Below, piece after piece: positions 1 to 4,507 of a stretch of 5,830 nucleotides of DNA. The position numbers were made by a program, and so were the translations under genes. The notes under the pieces are model-generated. The model saw only the letters and a program-made list of their open reading frames with translations. It was not told the origin of the DNA and did not search any database. This stretch comes from Treponema sp. GTDB lineage: Bacteria; Spirochaetota; Spirochaetia; Treponematales; Breznakiellaceae. Position 1 is the stretch's first letter. The number at the start of each line of letters is the position of its first letter. The stretch covers positions 1 to 5,830 of the forward strand of contig WQXE01000119.1 of assembly GCA_009784995.1 (NCBI GenBank), given 5' to 3'.

Positions 1-1
1 G

Positions 2-241
2 GCTTTCAAAAAAGCTTCAGAAAGTTATCTTAAAAATATTTTGGAATTCCAGCAGGACGAAATTGTTTCTACAGACATCGTTCACAATTCCAATACTTCG
101 ATTTATGACAGTTTAGCGACTCTCCAGAATAACTTACCCGGCGAAAAACGTTTCTTTAAGGTAGTTTCCTGGTACGACAACGAATGGGGTTATTCCAACA
201 AAGTTGTAGACTTACTCAAATACATCGACAGCAAGAAATAG
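2..241 (+). CDS. gap: Glyceraldehyde-3-phosphate dehydrogenase, C-terminal part (5' end outside window)
   Basis: The reading frame is open from base 2 and gives the last 79 residues of a type I GAPDH, the cytoplasmic enzyme that oxidises and phosphorylates glyceraldehyde-3-phosphate to 1,3-bisphosphoglycerate with NAD+. The strongest marker is the motif SWYDNEWGYSN at visible residues 57-67; its first Asn (residue 60) matches the conserved Asn that contacts the nicotinamide ring. The preceding segment DIVHNSNTSIYDS is the usual family stretch that follows EIVSTD. The catalytic Cys and His and the NAD-binding Rossmann half lie upstream of the window. A TTG at 41 could be read as a start but lies inside the conserved domain, so it is not the real start. 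The order GAPDH-pgk-tpiA is a classic glycolytic cluster. Confidence 0.96.
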   Translation, partial: AFKKASESYLKNILEFQQDEIVSTDIVHNSNTSIYDSLATLQNNLPGEKRFFKVVSWYDNEWGYSNKVVDLLKYIDSKK

Positions 242-249
242 TTTCGGAA

Positions 250-376
250 GAGTTCTCGCAGAGGCGCAAAGGAAGATTAAGTTTTTTGTTTGAAAGATTA
301 TCGTGATATTATCACGCTTTGATTACAAACGATAACACATTTACTCTTCTCCGCGCCTTAGCGTCTTTGCGAGAGT
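250..376. repeat. REPIN-like inverted repeat pair between the GAPDH gene and pgk
   Basis: Two diverged copies of one GC-rich repeat face each other. The left arm has CTCGCA (255-260) and AGGCGC (262-267), followed by GGAAG. The right arm has the reverse complements GCGCCT (353-358) and TGCGAG (368-373), with AGAAG on its inner side. The two blocks are 1 base apart on the left and 9 on the right, so the arms differ by an 8-base indel. A second hairpin sits between them. Two REP copies in inverted orientation around a spacer are the known layout of a REPIN, a non-autonomous element moved by RAYT transposases. A RAYT gene is present about 3.5 kb away. No poly-T tract follows, so this is not a standard terminator. 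It may stabilise or process the GAPDH-pgk transcript (inference). Confidence 0.6.
288..330. repeat. Inner hairpin at the centre of the REPIN-like element
   Basis: CGTGATA (302-308) and TATCACG (310-316) form a perfect 7-bp inverted repeat around one T. Beyond it AAAG (293-296) can pair with CTTT (317-320), and GTTTG (288-292) with CAAAC (326-330), with short unpaired bulges. This AT-rich stem sits between the GC-rich arms, so the whole intergenic region can fold as a long interrupted hairpin. A 7-bp near-palindrome could also be a protein-binding site, but nothing here identifies a regulator. Confidence 0.55.
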
Positions 377-396
377 AAAATTTGGAGATGATTTTT

Positions 397-401
397 AGGA
401 G
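397..401 (+). promoter_or_regulatory. Ribosome binding site of pgk
   Basis: AGGAG lies 5 bases upstream of the ATG at 407 and just downstream of the REPIN-like repeat. It fixes the pgk start and shows that the repeat itself is untranslated leader or intercistronic RNA. Confidence 0.85.
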
Positions 402-406
402 TATTC

Positions 407-1669
407 ATGATAAAGACCATTAAATCTGTTGATTTAAAAGGCAAACGTGTAATAATGCGTGTTGATTTTAACGTGCCGATGAAAGATGGAGTAGTGCAGG
501 ATGATACACGTATAACAGCGGCGATACCTTCCATTCAATATATTTTAGAGCAGGGAGTTAAAACCCTTACTTTAATGTCGCATTTGGGTGACCCTTCCAA
601 AGATTCAAAAAAAGCAAAAGAAAAGTGCGAGAAAGACGGTAAAACATTCGATGAAGATTCTTACATTAAAGGCAAACATCGCATGGCTCCTGTCGCCGCG
701 TATTTACAAAACAAGCTGGGGAAACCGGTAATTTTCGCAGGTGAAGATAGTTGCTACGGAAAAAAAGCATTCATCGAAAGCCAGGCTGACGGAAGCATTA
801 TCATGCTGGAAAATACAAGGTTCCACAAAGAAGAAACAGCGAAAGACGCGGCAGATCTTGATAAACTGGCGAAAGAACTTGCGTCTTACGGCGATGTATT
901 TGTAAACGACGCGTTTGGAACCGCTCACCGCGATCACGCTTCGACTGCATCTATCGCGAAGTTTGTACCTGTATCGGCAGCCGGTTTCTTAATGGAAAAA
1001 GAAGTAAATTATCTTGAACCTATCGTAACAAATCCGCAAAAACCGTTAGTCGCGATTATCGGCGGCGCTAAAGTTTCGTCTAAAATCGCGGTTTTGGAAA
1101 GCCTTTTAAAAAATTCCAGCGCGCTTATTATCGGCGGTGGTATGGCATATACATTCTTAAAAGCCCAAGGATATAATATCGGTAAATCATTGGTTGAAGA
1201 CGATCAGATTGATACAGCGAAAAAAATTCTTTCCGCCGCAGACAGCGCTGGCGCGAAAATCATTTTACCTGTTGATCACGCGGGCGCGACTTCTTTTGAC
1301 GCTTCTGCTGTAGCTATTCCTGTTGACGGTTTTGATCTTCCCGATAATTTAATGGGATTGGATGTCGGACCAAAAACTGTCGCGAAATACAAAGAAGTTC
1401 TTGATACAGCCAAAACAATTGTATGGAACGGTCCTGTCGGCGTTTTTGAATTTGACGCTTTCGCGAAAGGCACAGAAGAAGTCGCTAAACTTGTAGCCGA
1501 AGCGACAGGCAGGGGAGTTATCACTGTAGTTGGCGGCGGCGATTCAGTTGCCGCGGTAAACAAGTTTGGTCTCGCGTCAAAAATGAGTCATGTAAGTACA
1601 GGCGGCGGCGCTTCGCTTGAACTGCTTGAAGGCAAAAAATTACCCGGCATCGAAGTATGCAGAGGTTAG
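407..1669 (+). CDS. pgk: Phosphoglycerate kinase
   Basis: The protein (420 residues) moves the acyl phosphate of 1,3-bisphosphoglycerate to ADP, giving 3-phosphoglycerate and ATP in the cytoplasm. The PGK signature RVDFNVP is at residues 18-24 and includes the substrate-binding Asp20 and Asn22. SHLG at 58-61, NDAFGTAHR at 167-175, GGAKVSSK at 219-226, NGPVGVFE at 341-348 and GGGDS at 376-380 mark the substrate and nucleotide sites; the closing segment STGGGAS is at 397-403. The length is somewhat above the usual bacterial 390-400 because of a charged insertion at about 64-91, right after SHLGDP. The start is supported by AGGAG at 397-401, five bases before the ATG. tpiA follows after 9 bases, so the two genes are co-transcribed. 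Confidence 0.99.
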   Translation: MIKTIKSVDLKGKRVIMRVDFNVPMKDGVVQDDTRITAAIPSIQYILEQGVKTLTLMSHLGDPSKDSKKAKEKCEKDGKTFDEDSYIKGKHRMAPVAAYLQNKLGKPVIFAGEDSCYGKKAFIESQADGSIIMLENTRFHKEETAKDAADLDKLAKELASYGDVFVNDAFGTAHRDHASTASIAKFVPVSAAGFLMEKEVNYLEPIVTNPQKPLVAIIGGAKVSSKIAVLESLLKNSSALIIGGGMAYTFLKAQGYNIGKSLVEDDQIDTAKKILSAADSAGAKIILPVDHAGATSFDASAVAIPVDGFDLPDNLMGLDVGPKTVAKYKEVLDTAKTIVWNGPVGVFEFDAFAKGTEEVAKLVAEATGRGVITVVGGGDSVAAVNKFGLASKMSHVSTGGGASLELLEGKKLPGIEVCRG

Positions 1670-1672
1670 GAG
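1668..1672 (+). promoter_or_regulatory. Ribosome binding site of tpiA, overlapping the pgk stop
   Basis: The last two bases of the pgk TAG stop form the start of AGGAG, 6 bases upstream of the tpiA ATG. Ribosomes ending pgk therefore finish directly on the tpiA loading site. Confidence 0.85.
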
Positions 1673-1678
1673 AGAATA

Positions 1679-2431
1679 ATGAGTAGAAATTATTATATGG
1701 CAGGCAACTGGAAGATGCACATGACACGCACAGAAGCCGCGCAATTGGCTCAGGATTTGGTGTCACAGCTTAGAGACGGCAAACACAAATATCTTGTGGC
1801 TCCTTCTTTTACGTTACTCGAAACTGTATCCGCCATGATCGAAGGTACCAACATTCAACTTGGCGCGCAGAACTGCGCAGCCGAAGAACAGGGCGCGCAC
1901 ACAGGCGAAGTATCAGTATTGCAGCTTAAAGACTTGGGCGTGCATACAATCATACTTGGACACAGCGAAAGACGGCATGTATACAAAGAAGACGACGCTC
2001 TTATCAATAAAAAAGTTAAACTAGCTCTTAAACACGGGTTCGAAGTAATACTTTGCATCGGCGAATTATTGGAAGAACGCGAAGCCGGCAAAGTAGAAGA
2101 AGTTTGCGAAGCTCAAACTGTAAAAGGACTTGAAGGCGTCAGCGTTGCGGATCTTGGAAGTGTTGTTATCGCGTACGAACCTGTTTGGGCAATAGGAACA
2201 GGCAAAACCGCGACACCGCAAGACGCGGAAGCTGTACATGCCTTTGTCCGCAAAGTGATAGCGCGTTTATACGGAGATGACGCGGCGTCAAAAATTGTTA
2301 TACAATACGGCGGTTCTGTAAAAGCGGATAACGCGGCGCAGTTAATGGCGATGGAAAATATCGACGGCGCGTTGGTAGGCGGAGCGTCACTTAAAGCTGA
2401 TTCATTTATTCCAATCGCGAAGTTCGCGTAA
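1679..2431 (+). CDS. tpiA: Triosephosphate isomerase
   Basis: The protein (250 residues, normal length) interconverts dihydroxyacetone phosphate and glyceraldehyde-3-phosphate. All active-site elements of the TIM barrel are visible: Asn10 and Lys12 in AGNWKMH, the electrophile His95 in GHSERR, and the catalytic base Glu167 in AYEPVWAIGTGKTA, which includes flexible loop 6. The phosphate-binding segments YGGSV (210-214) and GALVGGASL (230-238) are also present. AGGAG at 1668-1672 overlaps the pgk stop codon and lies 6 bases before the ATG, which supports both the start and translational coupling to pgk. The product feeds the GAPDH encoded at the left edge. No defect is seen. Confidence 0.99.
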   Translation: MSRNYYMAGNWKMHMTRTEAAQLAQDLVSQLRDGKHKYLVAPSFTLLETVSAMIEGTNIQLGAQNCAAEEQGAHTGEVSVLQLKDLGVHTIILGHSERRHVYKEDDALINKKVKLALKHGFEVILCIGELLEEREAGKVEEVCEAQTVKGLEGVSVADLGSVVIAYEPVWAIGTGKTATPQDAEAVHAFVRKVIARLYGDDAASKIVIQYGGSVKADNAAQLMAMENIDGALVGGASLKADSFIPIAKFA

Positions 2432-2456
2432 AATATTTTTAAACAAGAGAGAGCGT

Positions 2457-3059
2457 GTGAGTTTTTTTTGCCTGTTGTGGATTCCTTTATTTTATCTTCT
2501 ACGCCGTTCACTTATAGGCGGCGGAAACTCAGGCGGCGGAGTGTGGGCTCTTTTATTGGGAAGTATAACGGCTATTATTCAATTTTTTCTTGGTAATTTA
2601 GTTTATCCGGAAGGTTTTGGATTTAGCCGCTGGCTTTTTGGTTTTATCGATCTTGTAAGTCTCGCTGTTATAATTCCGCTTTTAATATGTTTTTTAATGC
2701 TATTCTTCCGCGGTTTTTCCGGCGGCGCGGACTTCGCTAATTTCGCGCTGCTTTGGCTAATTCCTGTTGGCGCGTTACGCGCGTTAAGCTGGAGTCCTTT
2801 AAACGATCCCATCCTGCTTATTCTTGTTCCGCTTCTTTGGACAGCGCTTGCTGTTGGAATATCTTTTTTTATTAATTGGATGACAGAAAGTTTTAGATGG
2901 TATATAGCTATAGCCGCAATTTTGTGCATATTGATTCTGCCTTTTGCCGCGGCTACAACCTACTGGGCATTTTTCTCGCATCAAACATTACTTGGTTTTG
3001 TATTGTTAATTGTCACTTTTATTCCGCTTGCAGTCTCGTTTGTTTTAAGACGCGGGTAA
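2457..3059 (+). CDS. Multi-pass membrane protein of unknown function, after tpiA
   Basis: This 200-residue product is strongly hydrophobic, with about seven likely membrane segments. They lie roughly at residues 3-15, 29-49, 60-84, 93-110, 117-140, 148-171 and 178-197. Short loops carry the few charges, and a Gly-rich stretch (GGGNSGGG, 21-28) follows the first segment. It ends in Arg-Arg-Gly. The start is a GTG preceded by the purine run AAGAGAGAG (2445-2453); no better ATG exists nearby. It begins 25 bases after the tpiA stop on the same strand and is probably in the glycolytic operon. In many bacteria secG follows tpiA, but this protein is far longer than SecG and does not look like it. 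I do not recognise the family and see no catalytic or transport motif. Confidence 0.85.
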   Translation: MSFFCLLWIPLFYLLRRSLIGGGNSGGGVWALLLGSITAIIQFFLGNLVYPEGFGFSRWLFGFIDLVSLAVIIPLLICFLMLFFRGFSGGADFANFALLWLIPVGALRALSWSPLNDPILLILVPLLWTALAVGISFFINWMTESFRWYIAIAAILCILILPFAAATTYWAFFSHQTLLGFVLLIVTFIPLAVSFVLRRG

Positions 3060-3163
3060 ATCCCTCGTAATTAATGTCCGCTGATTAACACGGATTGTTG
3101 TTTAAAGATCACATTAATCCGCATATACCGCAGGATGTATCTGCTGACAAAAAAACGTACAAA
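3060..3163. other. Gap with degenerate REP-like sequence between convergent genes
   Basis: This stretch separates the + strand membrane-protein gene from the - strand 30-residue gene. It contains TTAATGTCCGC (3072-3082) and TTAATCCGC (3115-3123), a near direct repeat about 43 bases apart. The second copy runs into a small stem, ATCCGC (3118-3123) pairing with GC-A-GGAT (3130-3136) with one bulged A. This kind of sequence (TCCGCTGATTAACACGGATT, 3078-3097) resembles dispersed intergenic repeats seen in many bacteria, but within this window it is not repeated elsewhere. No good terminator for the membrane-protein gene is visible on the + strand. Confidence 0.4.
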
Positions 3164-3172
3164 TTATCGTTT
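3149..3172 (-). terminator. Weak possible terminator of small-protein unit B
   Basis: Read on the - strand, AAACG (3172-3168) can pair with CGTTT (3157-3153) around a 10-base loop, and T residues follow to 3149. The stem has only 5 pairs and overlaps the stop codon of the 30-residue gene, so it is a weak candidate. It is reported because it lies exactly where unit B should end. Confidence 0.3.
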
Positions 3173-3256
3173 CATGTTTTTTAATTTACTGCTAACGTAA
3201 AAAAGTATCACACTTGTAATTAATAAAGCAACTGTTAAAATTATTTGCCAAGCCAT
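3164..3256 (-). CDS. 30-residue single-span membrane protein, unit B second cistron
   Basis: The product begins MAWQIILTVALLITSVILFY, one clean hydrophobic span of about 19 residues, followed by a short basic tail (K24, K26, K29, R30). The basic tail suggests the C-terminus stays in the cytoplasm. The ATG lies 4 bases after the stop of the 56-residue gene. The Shine-Dalgarno (GGGGGT, about 3262-3267) is made by the last Gly codon and stop of that gene, a sign of translational coupling. The size and shape would fit a membrane-complex accessory peptide, a small regulator of a membrane protein, or a small toxin. Nothing in the sequence chooses among these, and I do not recognise it. Confidence 0.6.
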   Translation of the reverse strand: MAWQIILTVALLITSVILFYVSSKLKNMKR

Positions 3257-3260
3257 TTTC

Positions 3261-3431
3261 TTACCCCCATAACCAGTTTCTAATAATATCAATAACAGAA
3301 AGTATACCTAATATTCCAGCTCCTGTCGCTGCACCATTCACAACTCTAATAAGTAATGTTGGTTCTTTTACAGAAACTTCCAATAAGGAAATTATTTTGT
3401 CCAATTTTTCGAAAAGAATTCTTTCGTCCAT
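3261..3431 (-). CDS. 56-residue small membrane protein, unit B first cistron
   Basis: The protein has two parts. Residues 1-23 form a charged, amphipathic, probably helical segment (MDERILFEKLDKIISLLE), possibly a short coiled coil. Residues 26-50 are mostly hydrophobic and Gly/Ala-rich (NGAATGAGILGILSVIDII), a likely membrane span or membrane-associated helix, and the end is NWLWG. No Shine-Dalgarno precedes the ATG. Instead a promoter lies so close that transcription should start at or next to the A of the ATG, implying a leaderless mRNA. The pattern of a charged helix plus glycine-zipper-like hydrophobic helix is plausible protein, and its coupling to the next gene supports a real gene. 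The function is unknown. Confidence 0.72.
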   Translation of the reverse strand: MDERILFEKLDKIISLLEVSVKEPTLLIRVVNGAATGAGILGILSVIDIIRNWLWG

Positions 3432-3466
3432 TATTTAATAATACAATAAAAACCAGTTTTTGTCAC
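3432..3466 (-). promoter_or_regulatory. Promoter of small-protein unit B, predicted leaderless start
   Basis: On the - strand the -35 box is GTGACA (3466-3461) and the -10 box TATTAT (3443-3438), with a spacer of exactly 17 bases. Six bases (TAAATA) separate the -10 box from the ATG at 3431, so the expected first transcribed base is at or beside the A of the start codon. No ribosome binding site fits in between. It lies just after the unit A terminator, so unit B is independently transcribed. Confidence 0.65.
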
Positions 3467-3477
3467 GAAATTTCCTT

Positions 3478-3508
3478 AAAAAAAACCGTGCGAGTAAACC
3501 CGCACGGT
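3478..3508 (-). terminator. Strong rho-independent terminator after small-protein unit A
   Basis: On the - strand ACCGTGCG (3508-3501) pairs perfectly with CGCACGGT (3492-3485) around an 8-base loop, and a run of T begins at the end of the stem (8 Ts, 3485-3478). It lies 23 bases beyond the stop of the 32-residue gene, the expected place for the end of that transcript. On the + strand the run of A precedes the stem, so it does not work as a standard terminator in that direction. Confidence 0.9.
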
Positions 3509-3530
3509 CGTTAAATTGTGTCTATCACTT

Positions 3531-3629
3531 TTAAGCGTTTTTTGCTTGATTTTCCCGAATATAACTTAATTGGAGAATAAAACCTAAAACACCTGATATG
3601 ACTAGTACGATACCTGCAATCAATAACAT
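3531..3629 (-). CDS. 32-residue single-span membrane protein, unit A second cistron
   Basis: The product starts MLLIAGIVLVISGVLGFILQ, one hydrophobic span with spaced glycines (6, 13, 16), and ends in a short polar tail (YIRENQAKNA). The start at 3629 is chosen because GGGGG at 3640-3636 lies 6 bases upstream. Two in-frame ATGs further up (3647 and 3653) would add MAMPRGII or PRGII but lack a Shine-Dalgarno, and they would overlap the first cistron in another frame. The gene begins 2 bases after the stop of the 37-residue gene, whose final Gly codons supply the ribosome site. A strong terminator follows. The family is not recognised. Confidence 0.68.
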   Translation of the reverse strand: MLLIAGIVLVISGVLGFILQLSYIRENQAKNA

Positions 3630-3631
3630 AA

Positions 3632-3745
3632 TTATCCCCCTTGGCATTGCCATATAAATACAATTATTACAATAATACCTGTAATAAATTGAAGTATTTG
3701 AAGCAAACACCCAGCATAATCCTTGCCTCTTAATCTTCGTTTCAT
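3632..3745 (-). CDS. 37-residue single-span membrane protein, unit A first cistron
   Basis: A strongly basic N-terminus (MKRRLRGKD) is followed by a hydrophobic span at about residues 12-32 (LLQILQFITGIIVIIVFIW) and the tail QCQGG. The positive-inside rule predicts N-terminus in the cytoplasm and C-terminus outside. The two Cys residues (13 and 34) lie at opposite ends of the span. There is no Shine-Dalgarno; a close consensus promoter implies a leaderless mRNA. The last codons (GGG GGA TAA) serve as the ribosome site for the 32-residue gene. A longer overlapping frame on the same strand (to 3797) has no hydrophobic logic in its first half and lacks start signals, so this frame is preferred. 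The function is unknown. Confidence 0.68.
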   Translation of the reverse strand: MKRRLRGKDYAGCLLQILQFITGIIVIIVFIWQCQGG

Positions 3746-3781
3746 ATATACTAAAATATCGGTAATTATCTAAGTTGTCAA
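3746..3781 (-). promoter_or_regulatory. Consensus promoter of small-protein unit A, predicted leaderless start
   Basis: On the - strand the -35 box is a perfect TTGACA (3781-3776) and the -10 box is TATTTT (3758-3753), with a 17-base spacer. Seven bases (AGTATAT) then lead to the ATG at 3745, so the start of transcription falls at or one base before the A of the start codon. This repeats the arrangement of unit B. The promoter lies between the small genes and the end of the RAYT gene, so the small genes do not depend on RAYT transcription. Confidence 0.72.
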
Positions 3782-3813
3782 TAGCAGTGCCTAACACCTT
3801 TTTTTGTCAGTGA

Positions 3814-4317
3814 TTAATTCAATAATTTTAAATAACGCCATCGCTCAAAAGGATAAAAATCAACGAAACCTTCAATATCATGTGCTTTATAAAACGCACC
3901 TGATGCATTCCAGTCTGCCGGATAAAGAGTTAGTCTTTCTTTTACTGGATTTTGATCAATATAATTCATTACTGTTTCGTAATCATGAAAATCTTTTATT
4001 GGTCTTGAAAAATATCTGTTACCCCATAAATGATCGGTTGATCCGTGTATAAAATTCCAATTTTTTGCCGATTTTGTTTTTATCCATTGCAAAATATTAT
4101 TTAAGCTTGTTTCTTCAGTGGGTTTTATTAGTAAATGAATATGAGTTGGCATAATACAAAAATTTGTTAAAATAAAATTAAATTTTTCTTTAGCATTCTG
4201 TAATGTTATTAACATAATTTTTCTGCCAAGTTTATTGTCAAAAACTCGTATTCTATCATTTGTCCTTGATGTAACATGATAAAAAGCGTTTTTTACAAAC
4301 TCTCTTTTTTTACGCAT
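3814..4317 (-). CDS. RAYT: REP-associated tyrosine transposase (Y1/HUH family)
   Basis: This complete 167-residue protein belongs to the Y1 transposase family related to IS200/IS605 TnpA, in the RAYT branch that moves REP/REPIN repeats. The N-terminus has the typical YHVTSRT (13-19). The metal-binding HUH motif is His59-Ile-His61 in CIMPTHIHLL. The predicted catalytic Tyr119 lies in MNYIDQNPVKERL, the position matching Tyr115 of the E. coli RAYT (YafM/TnpA-REP) by motif alignment. HLWGNRYFSRPI (96-107) and PADWNASG (133-140) are further RAYT landmarks. The start is well supported by GGAGGT (4329-4324), 6 bases upstream. The catalytic residues are intact, so the gene looks active. It lies between the small-membrane-protein units and a divergent IS transposase. 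Confidence 0.93.
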   Translation of the reverse strand: MRKKREFVKNAFYHVTSRTNDRIRVFDNKLGRKIMLITLQNAKEKFNFILTNFCIMPTHIHLLIKPTEETSLNNILQWIKTKSAKNWNFIHGSTDHLWGNRYFSRPIKDFHDYETVMNYIDQNPVKERLTLYPADWNASGAFYKAHDIEGFVDFYPFERWRYLKLLN

Positions 4318-4323
4318 ACTTTT

Positions 4324-4329
4324 ACCTCC
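4324..4329 (-). promoter_or_regulatory. Strong ribosome binding site of the RAYT gene
   Basis: On the - strand GGAGGT lies 6 bases upstream of the ATG at 4317, a near-perfect Shine-Dalgarno. It is embedded in GGCGCGGAG (4334-4326), which is identical to nine bases of the right REPIN-like arm near pgk (349-357, same orientation). Confidence 0.85.
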
Positions 4330-4334
4330 GCGCC

Positions 4335-4356
4335 GTCAAAATATTTTAATTTTGAC
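4335..4356. repeat. 8-bp perfect inverted repeat in the RAYT leader
   Basis: GTCAAAAT (4335-4342) and ATTTTGAC (4349-4356) form a perfect 8-bp inverted repeat around 6 bases. It ends 5 bases upstream of the RAYT Shine-Dalgarno on the - strand. It could be an RNA hairpin next to the ribosome site or a DNA operator. No T-tract follows directly, so a terminator is unlikely. No clear -35/-10 pair for RAYT was found further upstream. Confidence 0.55.
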
Positions 4357-4447
4357 TACATATAACCTTAATTCCCGCCGAAAAAATTAACCTACAAAAA
4401 ACATATGAAGATTCAAAGTTTTAAGTAATATTTTTGATGTTTTCCCC

Positions 4448-4469
4448 GATATTTATCAGATATTTATCA
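4448..4469 (+). repeat. Tandem 11-bp repeat upstream of the transposase promoter
   Basis: GATATTTATCA occurs twice in perfect tandem (4448-4458 and 4459-4469), ending 9 bases before the -35 box of the transposase promoter. The 11-base period is close to one helical turn, so two protein molecules bound there would face the same side of the DNA. It could be an activator or transposase binding site, or a chance duplication. Confidence 0.6.
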
Positions 4470-4478
4470 AGCTTTTCA

Positions 4479-4507
4479 TTGACAAATTATTCAAGGTAGG
4501 TTAATAT
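4479..4507 (+). promoter_or_regulatory. Promoter of the IS1634-like transposase
   Basis: A perfect -35 TTGACA (4479-4484) is followed after exactly 17 bases by the -10 box TAATAT (4502-4507). Transcription should start near 4514, leaving about a 20-base leader that carries GGGAGAGG before the ATG at 4534. The -10 box lies within a 10-bp inverted repeat, a likely operator. Confidence 0.75.

Noticed and set aside
290..312. A pgk promoter from TTGAAA (290-295) and TATTAT (307-312).
   Set aside because: The spacer is only 11 bases, far from the normal 16-18, so it was not called.
288..330. The hairpin between the GAPDH gene and pgk as a rho-independent terminator.
   Set aside because: No run of T follows the stem on the + strand, and the stem sits within a larger repeat; the downstream genes appear to belong to the same pathway operon.
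2113..2511. A 132-residue - strand frame opposite tpiA.
   Set aside because: It is a shadow of the strongly conserved tpiA frame, with no ribosome site or membrane or domain logic.
3131..3180. A terminator for the membrane-protein gene on the + strand from AAACG and CGTTT with later Ts.
   Set aside because: The stem is only 5 bp and the T-run does not directly follow the stem on this strand.
3531..3797. An 88-residue - strand frame covering most of small-protein unit A.
   Set aside because: Its first half is polar and tyrosine-rich with no start signal and overlaps the promoter; the hydrophobic 32-residue end has its own Shine-Dalgarno, and another frame fits the 37-residue protein better.
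3060..3813. A CRISPR array or tRNA/rRNA gene in the apparent gap.
   Set aside because: No regularly spaced direct repeats and no tRNA-like clover-leaf sequence were seen; the space is filled by the small genes and their signals.
3804..4052. An 82-residue + strand frame opposite the RAYT gene.
   Set aside because: It lies fully antisense to a clear RAYT coding region and has no ribosome site or recognisable product.
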